DNA of 64,000 nucleotides from Paracyclopina nana (Eukaryota > Arthropoda > Copepoda > Cyclopoida > Cyclopettidae), in the NCBI GenBank assembly GCA_019096065.1, contig JAGUCH010000002.1:570501-634500 (forward strand). Reading direction: 5' to 3'. Made by a program: the position numbers and the translations under genes. Below are positions 44,841 to 56,700 of this stretch, in pieces; within the stretch, counting starts at the first letter, position 1; each line of letters begins with the position of its first letter. The notes beneath the pieces were generated by a model, which saw only the letters and a program-made list of their open reading frames with translations, made no database searches and was not told where the DNA came from.

Positions 44841-47743
44841 ATGAAGGTGCATTTGAGTGCTGCATGTTTGCTTTTTGCAATCCTGGCTGTTTGTGTCAGC
44901 TTTGCACAAGGAGAAAAGGCGGCTAGATGTGACCCAAGCTATTGCAGATTACCCAGTTGTTATTGTGGAGGTACGCAAATACCAGGCGGGTATAACCGCG
45001 AGGATATACCCCAATTTGTCCTCCTGACATTTGATGATGCTGTCAATGACCTCAACAAGCAATTTTTCAAGGATCTCTTTGCTGACACCCGCAGAAACCC
45101 CAATGGATGCCCAATCAAGGTTTGACCAAGTTTTTGTTTACTTTAATTCCTTTTTAATCAGCTGACGCCTGTGCTGGATGAATGTGCATGCGCAACTCGG
45201 CGCGGCACGCATGTTTTGTTTACAGTTTTTGGCGCCAAATCAATTTCAAAACCAATTAAGCAGCCTCACTCAGTTTGATTTTCAGTGGGCTATACTGATT
45301 TGTTGAGTCCATTTTTTTAAACGCATAAGTTTGTTAAGCGAAATCAGCTGATGCCTATGCTGGATGAGTGTGCAAGCGCAACTCGACGCAACACGCATGT
45401 TTTGTTTACATTTTTTGGCGCAAAATCAATTTCGAAACAAATGTTCGCCTGACAAGATTTAACATTCTCTCTCAGTTTGATTTTCAGTGTGCTAAAATGT
45501 GTTGTTTCTTTCAATTTCAAAGTGTGGAAGTTTGTCAAAACACAGTCAGCTGACGCCTGCGCTGGATGAGTGTGCATGCGCAACTCGACGAGGCACGCAA
45601 GTTTTGTTTACATTTTATGGCCCTAGATCAATTCAAAACAAATGTCCTCTTAATGAGACTTGAGCATTCACTCTCATTTCAATTTTGAATGATCTAAACT
45701 GAACTCAATTTTACATTGCAAACATTATCCCAAGTTTGCGCAAAACGTGTGTGCCACATCGAGTTGTGAATGCACACTCAACCAGCACCTTGCTAAATGA
45801 ACATTAGCACTTTACAATAGACTCCTCACTCATAACAATAACAATCAACTAGCGAGGCAGCTATCGGACGTTCGTCATCAAAATAGTAGGTGAAAATCTT
45901 GCCATTGAGGGATCGAGATACTACTACTTTTTAATTTTTCCTTAAAAAAGGTACCTCGCCTTTATTCAATTTTTGCCTACGTTACCGCCCGAATTTTTCC
46001 GCTAGGCGTCGCTCGAATGTTTTGAATGAGGAGTCAATTGAAAGAAAGAAAACGTTTCAGTTCACTGAAAATCAAACTGAGAGGGAATGTAGAGTCCCGT
46101 TACGCAAACATTAGTTTTGAAATTGATTTTACGCCAAAAAATGTAAACAGAGCATGCGTGCCGCGTCGAGTTGCGCATGCACGCTCATCCAGCACAGGCA
46201 TCAGCTGACTTTGTTGAACAAACTTTAGCTCTTTACAATTAAAAAAACCCGAAACGTATCAGCTCACAGAAAATCAAACTGAGAGGGAATGTAGATTCCC
46301 GTTACGCAAACATTTGTTTTGAAATTGATTTTACGCCAAAAAATGTAAACAGAGCATGCGTGCCGCGTCGAGTTGCGCATGCACGCTCATCCAGCACAGG
46401 CGTCAGCTGACTTTGTTGAACGAACTTTAGCTCTTTACAATTAAAAAAACCCGAAACGTATCAGCTCACAGAAAATCAAACTGAGAGGGAATGTAGAGTC
46501 CCGTTACGCAAACATTTGTTTTGAAATTGATTTTACGCCAAAAAATGTAAACAGAGCATGCGTGCCACGTCGAGTTGCGCATGCGCGCTCATCCAGCACA
46601 GGCGTCAGCTGACTTTGTTGAACGAATTTTAGCTCTTTACAATTAAAAGAAACCGAAACGTATCAGCTCACTGAAAATCAAACTGAGAGACAACGTTGAG
46701 TCCCGTTATGCAAACATTTGTTTTGAAATTGATTTTACGCCAAAAAATGTAAACAGAGCATGCGTGCCGCGTCAAGTTGCGCATGCACGCTCATCCAGCA
46801 CAGCCGTCAGCTGACAGTGTTAAACGTGCAGGCTGATGTTTCCAATACTCGATACTTAATTGCCCATTCTATTCCGCAGTCCACTCTGTACATTTCGCAT
46901 GAATGGACCGACTACAGCCAAGTGCAAGATTTGTATGCTGATGGCCACGAGGTGGCTTCCCACACCGTGACCCATTCGGATGGCAAGGGGTTTGACGAGG
47001 TCAAGTGGGCTGATGAGGTGATAGGGATGGCTGAAATGCTGGTCAGGCATGCAGGCGTGGACCCCCAGGATGTGAAGGGCATGAGAGCCCCTTTCCTGCA
47101 AGTGGGCGGGGATGAAATGTTCCGAACCCTGAAGCGCTATGGCCTCTACTATGACAGCTCCATGTCCACCACCGAGAACTCCTGGCCCTACACCCTGGAA
47201 TACAGGATGCCCCACTCCTGTGCTGTCAAGCCCTGTCCCCAGGACTCTCATCCAGGGATGTGGGAGATCCCAATGCCCACCCTGAAGGATGTCAGGGGTG
47301 GCACTTGCGCCATGGCTGATGGCTGCTACTATGAAGAAGATGCTGGCTCCATCCAGAAGATCTTCACCCAGAACTTCCTGGACCACTACACTGGTGACAA
47401 GACCCCTTTCCCCCTCTTCTTCCACTCGGCCTGGTTCTTCAACAGGCCCCACAGGCAGGAGGGTTTCTTCAACTTCCTCGACTCCATTTTGGCCCTGCCT
47501 GATGTCTACTTTGTCACAAGCCAGGAGCTGATCAGGTGGGTGCAGAATCCCCAGCCTCTGGAGGCTGTCTTGTCCAATGACATGTTTGGCTGCGAGTTCA
47601 GGAACAGGCCAGCCAGGTGCACCCGCCAAACTACCAAAAGGTGCAGCCTCAAGTTCAGGGGGGATACCAGGAACTGGGCATCCTGTCAGGCCAACACCTG
47701 CCCTAACAAATACCCCTGGGTGAATAACTTGGCTGGCAACTAA
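44841..47743 (+). CDS. Secreted chitin deacetylase (CE4)
   Basis: Polysaccharide deacetylase of carbohydrate esterase family 4, removing acetyl groups from chitin. Deduced exons 44841-45119 and 46880-47743 join in phase 0 (CPIK|STLYISHEWTDY) to 380 residues. Signal peptide: LLFAILAVCVSFAQG. Catalytic motifs: TFDD in FVLLTFDDAVNDL, the zinc pair HTVTH in EVASHTVTHSDG, RAPFL, YDSSMS and FFHSAWF. The cysteine-rich C-terminus is RCTRQTTKRCSL...CQANTCPN. No CBM14 or LDLa module precedes the catalytic domain beyond a short Cys cluster (RCDPSYCRLPSCYC), which resembles the CDA groups lacking full accessory domains. The 1.76-kb intron holds inverted repeat arrays. Confidence 0.93.
45155..45645 (-). 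repeat. Array of ~190-bp units, orientation 1
   Basis: Three units start at about 45160, 45347 and 45543 with CAGCTGACGCCTG(C/T)GCTGG, then CATGCGCAACTCG, CACGCATGTTTTGTTTAC. They are reverse complements of the units at 46030-46815, in the same intron. Confidence 0.9.
46030..46820 (+). repeat. 202-bp tandem array, orientation 2
   Basis: Four units with exact 202-bp spacing of the AGCACAGGC(G/A)TCAGCTGAC landmark. Each includes AATCAAACTGAGAGGGAATG, TTGATTTTACGCC and GAGCATGCGTGCC. A single decayed unit in this orientation lies at 45740-45795. Confidence 0.95.
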
Positions 47744-47847
47744 ATTATACCTAATTCCTGTGATCCTTAGTGTACAACAGATGGGCATTATGTCTGTTTT
47801 TTTTTTAAATATACAAATGTGTATTTAGATAGTAAAACATTCAGTGG

Positions 47848-49996
47848 TTATAAGTTATTGAAGGGCCTGAGTGGTTTGGAAGCTTTCATGTTCTTTTCAG
47901 GTGGGGTTGGCACTCCATAGTAGAGCACCTGCCACGCTCCACTTGCCAGGGCTTTGTTGTAGTAGGTGCAATCCCCATCAAGGTAATATTTGACACCTGC
48001 CAACTTGTCATTGGTGGCCAGAATGGTAAGTGGTTTCAAGCCTATGATCTCACTCTCAGCACTCAACTTGTCAGTGACATTTTGAGGTGTGGCACCTGAT
48101 TGGGCTATGGCTGAGGAGGTGATGGCATCAAAGTAGAAATCCTGGATGTAACCAGGGATGCAGGTGTTTGCATCACTGGAAGCAGGCACTTTGCCACCAG
48201 CTATGACCACAGATTTGCCACAAAAGTTGTCCACAGTGAAGGTCTTGTTGAAGAAAGCCTCCTTCTCATTGACAAAGTGTGACCAGGTGATGCTGCCACT
48301 CTTGAAATCCTTGACCATGGTCACCCAAAAGTGGTCAGCACTCAAGTCAGTCAAGTCATTTTGCACCTTGGTGGCCAAGGCATCATTGGTCACAGTGCTT
48401 GCTGTGTAATTAGAAAGGAAATCGCAATGTTTTTACTTCAGGAGTTTTCACAATTTTTCTGAAAGTTATTGTAACGTATCAGTGCTCCTTTGTTTTACCC
48501 ATGTTGAGTTTATGTCGTAATGTATCATTAACTGCCTTACCACCTACGTAAAAAAATTGAAGGTGACTTGGGGAAAAGGTGTTTTCAATTATAATCAAGT
48601 GGCAAGGCAGTTAATGTTACATCACGACATGAACTCTATGTGGACAAAACGCTTACGCTTCACTCTATGAGTTAATGAGGCGTTTGAGAGCTCAGAATTT
48701 CAGGTTAAGTTGAAATAGCTCAATTCAGTTTAGAAGACTGACTAATACTAAATTCGTCTCTATTATCATTAAATACATTCAAACACCATTTTCTCAATCC
48801 AATTAGAAATTATGAGCCCTCATACGCCAAAGTTATCCTCAGTGAAACTTGGGCGTTTTTCCAACATAGAGGTTCTGTCGTTAAGTAACATTAACTGCTT
48901 TGCCACTTGATTAAAATTGAAAACATCAATTGTACGAGTCACCTTCGATTTTTTATATAAGGTGGTAAGGCAGTTAATGTCAAAGAACGACATAAACTCA
49001 ACTTGGGTAAAACGAAGGAGTGCAAGCACGTTACAATAACTTTCAGAAAAATTGGGATCATTTGTTGTTCGAAGTTAATTTGAAATTAAGCCTGACTCGT
49101 CTCACAATACTACAACATTTCGTTTGAAAATCATGAAGAACTTACATTGAGTCAAGCTTTGGAGGAGAGACGTCAAGGCAATGTAGGAGGGATCATCATC
49201 TTTCAAGGCTTTGTTGAAGTCTCCAAAGTACTTAACAGCCCAAGTGGTGCCAAAGGAATAAGAGAAGAAGCATTGCTGATCCCCAGTGGACTCAGCAAAG
49301 CCATACTTCACACCCTCAGTGCTCACAATGACTGCCTATGTAGACAATGAAACATCACCTGATTTCTGACAAAAAACTCAAGATTTCTCACCTCAGCAGT
49401 GAAGTTCAAAATGTTGGCTGACATCACTGAGGCCAGCAAAGATTGTGGCTCAGCAATGTTTGCAGTTTTGATGGACAGATCAAGGATGCTTTTAAGGGTC
49501 ACCTGATCAATGGAGGCTGTGCAGGTCACATTTTTCCTTGGCATTCTCAAGGCCAACATTTTTACTTTCTGAGTGGGATCACTCAGCTCAAGTACATCTG
49601 GCTCAATAGCTTCACCATCAGGACCAATGCTTGAAGTGGAACTAAAACGAGCTGTCTTCACTGAAGGACAGAAGAGACTCAAAAATTTGCTGTAGAAAAT
49701 TTATGTGTTCAAGTCACCTGTGGCATCATTGACATAGACCATGTACTCAAATGAGTCACCTCCAACTGAGGACCAGTGAAGTTTCAACTGATTTGTGATA
49801 AAAGTGGCAGACTCCTGGTTGGAACTTCCATCACCTAAGATAATTTTCTTAAAGATATAGGATATTTTGAAATTTATTTTTTTCAAGTACCAACTGCAGA
49901 AATGAACCACTTGTAAGCATCAGTTCTCCAACTGCTGGCAAGGCTGGATTGGACCAAGGCCAAAACCAAGGCCAAGATAATTTGGCTAGTTTGCAT
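47848..49996 (-). CDS. Orphan secreted protein, ~411 residues
   Basis: I do not recognise the family. Deduced exons 49891-49996, 49718-49834, 49392-49660, 49146-49335 and 47848-48401 join in frame. The N-terminus MQTSQIILALVLALVQSSLA is a clear signal peptide. The mature protein has few cysteines and several N-glycosylation sequons (NVT, NFT, NKT, NVT), with no helix long enough to span a membrane and no known catalytic motif. A TATATAAG at 50034-50041 on this strand is about 40 bp upstream of the ATG. Neighbours on both sides are secreted matrix-type proteins, so a matrix, storage or digestive role is possible (inference). Intron 4 holds two palindromic MITE-like elements. Confidence 0.8.
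48440..49085. mobile_element. Pair of palindromic MITE-like elements
   Basis: Element 1 (about 48440-48710) and element 2 (about 48806-49085) are in opposite orientation in one intron. Each has a ~38-bp perfect-to-near-perfect stem: GAGTTTATGTCGT, TAACATTAACTGCCTTGCCAC and the inverse. A third copy lies at 54275-54545 in the chitinase gene. Confidence 0.85.
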
Positions 49997-50033
49997 GCTT
50001 TTGCTAGAGTGATTGCAAAGCTAAGGGTGACTT

Positions 50034-50041
50034 CTTATATA
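50034..50041 (-). promoter_or_regulatory. TATA box of orphan secreted gene
   Basis: TATATAAG on the minus strand, 38-45 bp upstream of the start codon. Confidence 0.65.
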
Positions 50042-50336
50042 GGCAAGCAAGCAGAACAGATAAGAGGTGGGAAAATTTAGATTTTCTCAGAATTAATTTT
50101 GCTACCAAATTATCTCTTCACCTTGAGCTAAAATAGTGCAAATAAAGACCTATTTACATCAGCATTATAGTGATAATAATGCAAAAGGTTAAAATATTGT
50201 GATCACATATACAAATAATAGTGACCTATGTAAAAATATGAGGCAATTCATACATGTAAACAAACTTTATTTTACACATCTGAAACAGTAATAGCCACCT
50301 CAAAAAAACAAAACTTATGGGGAAAAATTTTGCTTC

Positions 50337-51259
50337 TCAACCTGAAAATGAGCCTTTCTTGAGGTTACCTAAAGAAAAAAAATTCTTCTAAAGAAATGGT
50401 TTCTTATGTATATTTTTGGATGATAAATACCAGTCAAGGGTTTGTAGTAGGATCCAGCTGCTTTGTGGGGCTCTTGGGGCTCAGGGGATTTCACTGCGGG
50501 GTTTGAAGGGCCTTTTGGCCCACTGTGCTCTTTCTTGCCCTTGCCCTCTTTGGAGCCCTTTTTGGGTCCCTTCTTGCCCTTTTTGGGACCCTTCTTGGGC
50601 CCCTTTTTGCCCTTGCCTCTCTTGGGCCCCTTCTTGTTTGACTTGGCAAATTTGCCCTTTTTGCCCTCTTTCTTTGCCTTCAAACCCTTGAGAAGTGGGC
50701 TTCCATTGCTGCCTTTCTTCATGAGACTGGCATTTTTCTTGCCTACTTTCTTCATGCCTTTTGAAGCCTTGCCAACAGACTTTTTGCCTCCCTTCTTGCC
50801 CTTCTTGCCCTTTTTAGCCTTTTTGCCCTTCTTGGCCTTTTTGCCCTTCTTGGCCTTGAGGCCAGTTTTCTTTGCCCTTTCTTCAGGAGTCAACTGTTCC
50901 ACCTCATTTTCCTCATCCTCATCCTCTTCAGCCAGCTCATTTTCATCATCATCTTCATCATCCTCTAAAATAAAAAAAACTTATTTAGAAGATTTTCTTT
51001 TAAAAAAAATTATAAAAATTTCACCTTCTTCTTCAAGGACTGTGGCTTTTGTCTCAGCTGGTTTACCATTGGCTACTGGCTTGGAGAGGAAGGTTTTTTC
51101 CTGGCAAAGAAAGATAAAAATACTTTTTCAAGCATAACTTTGAGTACTTACAGATTCTGAAGGCCTGATGAACTCAGGCTCTGGAGCTCCCAGGGAAATG
51201 GTGACTGAAAAAGCCAGGCAGACCAGGGCAAAAAGAGCTAAATTCCCACACAGCTTCAT
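50337..51259 (-). CDS. Secreted acidic/lysine-rich repeat protein
   Basis: Deduced exons 51152-51259, 51025-51100, 50431-50964 and 50337-50368 join in frame to about 249 residues. Signal peptide LALFALVCLAFSVTISLG. A short acidic block (EDDEDDDENELAEEDEDEEN) is followed by about 130 residues of Lys/Gly-rich repeats such as KKGKKAKKGKKGKKGG and GPKKGPKKGKKGPKKG. The end is SYYKPLTGNLKKGSFSG. No globular domain is recognisable. Such acid-then-base disordered secreted proteins occur in mineralising matrices, cements and cuticles (inference). A TATA box lies at 51303-51310 and the last exon is only 32 bp. The first and last parts of the gene agree in frame, which supports the model. Confidence 0.82.
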
Positions 51260-51302
51260 GTTGACAAGTTGACTGTAGCATTGCTTGGAAACAAAGCCTT
51301 AC

Positions 51303-51310
51303 TTTATATA
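51303..51310 (-). promoter_or_regulatory. TATA box of lysine-rich gene
   Basis: TATATAAA on the minus strand about 45 bp before the ATG. Confidence 0.65.
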
Positions 51311-51416
51311 CCTTCTTCCAAGGCAATAAAGTCAGCCTTTAGAGTGCAATCAATTACCAAAAAATGCAAGGTTGCTCTTAGCATCATATTTACTCTGTAG
51401 GAATTTATTTTAACAA

Positions 51417-53391
51417 TCACTCTGCCATAAATTCCTCATCTTCCAGTTTTTGCAGCTTTTTCCTGAAATCCGGCAAAATGCCCTCAGAGTTGTCTAAATT
51501 ATACAGCCACCTGTCAGCCTCAATGCCATTCCAGACCTCATCACTTCTGCTGATGTAGTCATTGTTCAGGGCATCCACATTGACTGGCAAACTATGATCT
51601 GGAAACCAAAAATCTGGCTAAAAAGGCATCTTTTTTAAAGCAACTGGATCGAGAGTACCAATGAGCCTGTCTTCATCTTTGGAGTCTTTGCTCTCCTCAT
51701 CCTCATCAGAATCATGGTCGAAAAATTCCCACTGACTTGAGGAAAGAATGGCAGTGTCACTGACCACCACAGGTCTCCCTGTTGAAGAGCCCTGAAAATG
51801 ATCAATTTCAAAGTTTCATCCAAAATCTCAATCATCATCTACTCCTGGCTTTTACAGTAATTCAAAATTTCATCTTTGTTTATTTGTTTACAAACAAACT
51901 CCTCATTTCCCGGCGCGCCTTTTTTTGTTAAAAACTAGCTACTTATTTCCCGGCGCGCCTTTTTTGTTTACAAACAAACTCCTCATTTCCCGGCGCGCCT
52001 TTTATTGTTTACAAACTAACTCCTCATTTCCCGGCGCGCCTTCTATGATTACCAACAAACTATCTCCCCATTTCCCAGCATGCCTTGTTTTGTTTACCAA
52101 CAAACTCCTCATTTCCCAGCGCGCCTTTTATTATTTACAAACAAACTCCTCATTTCCCGGCGCGCCTTTTTTGTACCCAAACAAGCTCCTCATTTCCCAG
52201 CATGCCTCGTTTTGTTTACCAACAAGCTCCTCATTTCCAGGCGCGCCTTTTTTGTTTACAAACTAACTCCTCATTTCCCGGCGCGCCTTTTATTGTTTAC
52301 AAACAAACTCCTCATTTCCCATCATGCCTTGTTTTGTTTACCAACAAACTCCTCATTTCCCGGCGCACCTTTTTTGCTCACAAACAAACTCCTCATTTCC
52401 CGGCGCGCCTTTTTTGTTTACAAAAAAAACTCCTCATTTCCCCGTGCGCCTTATTGTCAATCTTCAAAAAGGCGCCCTTTTTATAGCTTTTTTTTGCTTA
52501 AATCCAAGCTGCCGGCTTGGCCAATCAATAATCATTAATTAAAAATAATGTAGTAATAATAAAGCTTTATGGTAAGTACCTGGTAGGCGCCGAAATTGGC
52601 CCAAGCTCCTCCATTGTTCCAGTAGGATTCATACATGTCAGAATAAGCTGTGGAAATTTGATTTGTGGCCTCAGCAAGGCTTCTCTTGGGAATGGCCAAA
52701 GTGACCTTGATTGGCCTTGGCCCAAGGCCATAAAATCCATTCATATGGATCAGGGCATCTCTTTGGTCATTGATGTCAGCAAATCGCACAAAACCAAACA
52801 CCTTGGAGTCCTTTTCATGGAAGATTTTGGCTGTTTTCAACGAGCTGAATCTGGTGGCGAAAGCTGACTTGAATTCTTCCTCAGTTATATTTTGTGGCAA
52901 ATCCGAGACCCAAATTGAATATTCCCTTTCAGAGTATTGAGCTCCACTCTGCTTTGCACTAGCATGATTCAGCTGAAATCTGACAGGCTAAAAAAGAGAG
53001 CTTATTTATCATAAATAATTTTGGTATACCAATATAGGGACTTACTGGTAAACTATTTGGTATAATTTTGTCATTCAATTTGTGCATGGCCATTAAGGCT
53101 GCAGCATCAGAGTCAAACTTTATAAATCCATAAGAAGCTGGCTGCCCAGTAAACTTATTTTTAATAATCTAAAAATAAAAGATTATAATTTTTTTAATAA
53201 TATGATATTTTAGTCATTTATGAATTACCTTGATTGTGACATCTTCTCCCATTAGACTAAATGCATTCTGGAGAAATTCCTCAGTCATGTATTTTTCAAG
53301 CTTTTAAGTATAATAAGATAAAAAACATTGAAATTAAAATAATATTAATGTACTTTACCCCTCCAATCCACAGTGCGCAATCTCGAGACAT
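51417..53391 (-). CDS. TRNAU1AP: tRNA-Sec 1-associated protein (SECp43)
   Basis: RNA-binding partner of selenocysteine tRNA, involved in its methylation and in UGA recoding complexes. Six deduced exons: 53359-53391, 53229-53300, 53046-53168, 52580-52987, 51659-51791 and 51417-51598, joining in frame to 316 residues (human 287). RRM1 begins at CALWIGGLEKYMTEEFL with RNP1-like YGFIKFD; RRM2 begins SIWVSDLPQNITEEEF with FGFVRFAD. The C-terminus NVDALNNDYISRSDEVWNGI and RWLYNLD matches the conserved family tail. An acidic DSDEDEESKDSKDED insert precedes it. Its presence suggests that this organism makes selenoproteins (inference). Intron 4 is a 41-bp minisatellite. Confidence 0.92.
51896..52455. 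repeat. 41-bp minisatellite with GGCGCGCC
   Basis: About 13 copies of CTCCTCATTTCCCGGCGCGCC followed by TTTTTTGTTTACAAACAAA, in TRNAU1AP intron 4. Variants replace GGCGCGCC by AGCATGCC or AGCGCGCC. Confidence 0.95.
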
Positions 53392-53702
53392 TATTTTCAA
53401 TATTTTGACGTTTTTCTAGAGAATCTTCTTTTCTCTTTTTGTTTTGTTTTGATTTCGGTCTCAGTTTTGAGCGTTGCCAGATGTGAACACTTTGCTCACC
53501 GAAAAGACTACCTAGAAAAAGGCCACTTTCGGCATAATAAAGGGAATCCTGTTTGAAGCTAATTCCTGATGGAATACATATCAATATACTACCTTATTGA
53601 ACTAATCAAAGGGAGATTTGCTATTTATTTTATTGAACTACTTTGAAGCAAGAAAGACATGGAATCAATTGCATATTTTCATATTTGAATTTTTATAGCT
53701 AA

Positions 53703-56700
53703 TCAATAGCATGGATTGATTATGTTGAAAACTGATCTGATGATGGGGTAAGTTCCCTCTCCACACCGATTCTAAAAGAGGCAAACTTATTAGTAATAAT
53801 TTTTGAATACATCAAAAATACTGCCATTACATTGAAATCATCAGTGGAAGTTTCCCAAAACATGGCTCCACCCAAATTTCTGGCATTGATGTAATTTGCT
53901 TTTGCTCTGGCAGAAGTTACAGTGTCATATCCAACCCACTGATTTCCTTTGTAAGCAAAAGGCCCATTGGCATCATCAACCTTTTTTTTAATGAATCTTA
54001 AGTACTAAAAGTGGTTGTTGTACTAAGAGAGTTGATTCACCATTGTCCACCCTGAATTTTTGACATTCAAGCAGATTTCCTGGTATCCCAAGTAGCCAGC
54101 TTGTTGTGTAATTGCTCCCTGGTTTCCAGCTGTGGTGAATGGTACATTTGGAGGCTGGTATTTGGTGCCAGTGACTGTGAAACTCCTTCCATAAGTTGGT
54201 ATACCAACCACAAGTTTTGCAGGGTCTGCTCCAAGGTTGATCAAAGTGTTGACACTAAAACATGTAAATGAACCTTAGAGGAAATTCTGAGCCCTCATAA
54301 GCCAATTAAATAACTATAAGTGAAACTTGTGTGTTTTGTCACAATTGAGTTTATGTCATTATGTAACATTAACTGGCTTGACGCATAAGTAAAATATAAA
54401 ACACCAATCTGCAGTGACGCCTTTGATTACTTTACAAAAGTGGTAAAGCAGTTAATGTTACATAACAACATGAACTCAACATGGGTAAAACTAAGGAGCG
54501 TCAACACGTTTCAATAATTTTCAGAAAACTTGGGAAAATTTGAGGTTGGGTAATTCAATAAGTTATCGCTATTTAAAAAAATTTCAAATGCTGTTCAAAA
54601 TAAGTATTGAGACTTGCATTAGCATTCAGTTGGCAAAACTGAGTTATAACCTTAAGAGTGAGAATCCCATAGCATTGAAGAATGAGTCTAGTGGCTCCGA
54701 CAGCTTTTCAAAAATCTTATGGACCATCTTGAGGGGCTACCCCTAGATACTCACTGTACCAAAGGGTTTTGCCCTTGGACCCCTGGGAGGGGAGATACAC
54801 GCCCCCAAAGTTTGGAGACATTCTTATGTAGTAAAACTTTGGACCCCCCTGGTGGCCACATGAGGCAACTTTTATTAACCCATTTTTTGTGCATTGTTAT
54901 ATCCCCTAAGGGTCTCTTGGGAAATGGGATAAAAGTTGTCGTCATGCATGCCCACTGTGCTCCAGGGGGCAATATGTTATTTTTAGGGGGTAACTTTGGC
55001 GCAAAATTGAGGAACCTTCCCGCGGATGAATTTTTTTCATTTTTTGCACAGAGTCAGCCAAAGGTTAGTACTTTTAAATAAAAGAATTAAAAAATGACCC
55101 TTTTTTGTTTGGAGCCAGATATTGTCCGTCAAAGTTTTGCTAATTTTAGCCAATATAACTTTGTTTTACAGACTTCAGAATTATGGCCTGAAAAAGAAAT
55201 TTTATTATAATTATGATATGTTGTAAACAATTGTTATTATGGTCATTTCTTGTTTTGGTAGCATCTGGGGGTACTTCCTGAATAAAAGTTTTATGGTTTA
55301 TTGAAAAAATGGTGTTAATTGCAAGAATTACGTTTGTATGTTACATAATTTATTTTTCACCTCTAAAAATGAAATTTTATTATAATTATTGGCTGTGGCA
55401 AGCAACTTTTATTTTTACTAAGATGAGGTTTGATGGCTTTTTAAGATACTTTTATAATAAACATACATCAGTCTTGTTTAAACTTATATATTTGTTATAT
55501 GAACTTGAATATATTGAGCTGAAAATGAAATTTTATTATAAATATGTGGTATATTCAACAACTTTTATTTTTGCTATGATAATGTTGGATCATTTTTGGG
55601 GGTAGTTTAACAGTAAATGTATTAGTTATTATCAAATAACTGCCCCTAAAATTGAGAACACCAAAGTATGACGATAATAAAAGTTGCTCCTTATACCCCA
55701 TATTTATAACAAAATTTCATTTCCAATTCATGCATTTTTATTTTACCAATCAGAAACTAAGGTTTTTTAATTAAACCATTTTTTCAAAAAGTCATAAAAC
55801 TTTTATTCAGGAAGTACCCCCAGATGCTGCCCAAACAAAAAATGACGATAACAAAAATTGTTCACAACATATCATAATTATAATAAAATTTCTTTTTCAG
55901 GCCATAATTCTGAAGTCTGTAAAACAAAGTTATATTGGCTAAAATTAGCAAAACTTTGACGGACAATATCTGGCTCCAAACAAAAAAGGGTCATTTTTTT
56001 ATTCTTTTATTTAAAAGTACTAACCTTTGGCTGACTCTGTGCAAAAAATGAAAAAAATTCATCCGCGGGAAGGTTCCTCAATTTTGCGCCAAAGTTACCC
56101 CCTAAAAATAACATATTGCCCCCTGGAGCACAGTGGGCATGCATGACGACAACTTTTATCCCATTTCCCAAGAGACCCTTAGGGGATATAACAATGCACA
56201 AAAAATGGGTTAATAAAAGTTGCCTCATGTGGCCACCAGGGGGGTCCAAAGTTTTACTACATAAGAATGTCTCCAAACTTTGGGGGCGTGTATCTCCCCT
56301 CCCAGGGGTCCAAGGGCAAAACCCTTTGGTACAGTGAGTATCTAGGGGTAGCCCCTCAAGATGGTCCATAAGATTTTTGAAAAGCTGTCGGAGCCACTAG
56401 ACTCATTCTTCAATGCTATGGGATTCTCACTCTTAAAAGTTTTAACTCAGTCTGGTTTGAATTTCATAGAGCTCAAAGAAAAGTGATAATGAGCTTACGC
56501 ATCCTCAACACTGAGTGCTTGAGTGTCCCAGGTTCTCCTGTAGAGAGGGGCATGGTTTTCAGCCACTTTGGGGTTGTCCCAAGAGCCATGCAAGTCATAA
56601 GACATGACATGAATGGCATGCAAATTGGCACTCAAAACTGGCACATCCAGGCCTTCATTGATGTAGTAAGGACTTGCTGACACAGCAGCTGAGAGCTAAG

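Noticed and set aside
46760-46879. Upstream extension of the chitin deacetylase exon 2 ORF
   Set aside because: Lies in the 202-bp repeat and before a clear CCGCAG acceptor; exon 1 joins at 46880 instead.
46856-47788. 310-residue minus-strand ORF
   Set aside because: Shadow of chitin deacetylase exon 2, without family features.
51635-51838. 67-residue minus-strand ORF
   Set aside because: Out-of-frame reading of TRNAU1AP exon 5; the true frame continues the protein to its conserved tail.
54719-55081. 120-residue ORF present twice in inverted orientation
   Set aside because: Both copies are arms of the foldback element; no transposase or other domain is recognisable.
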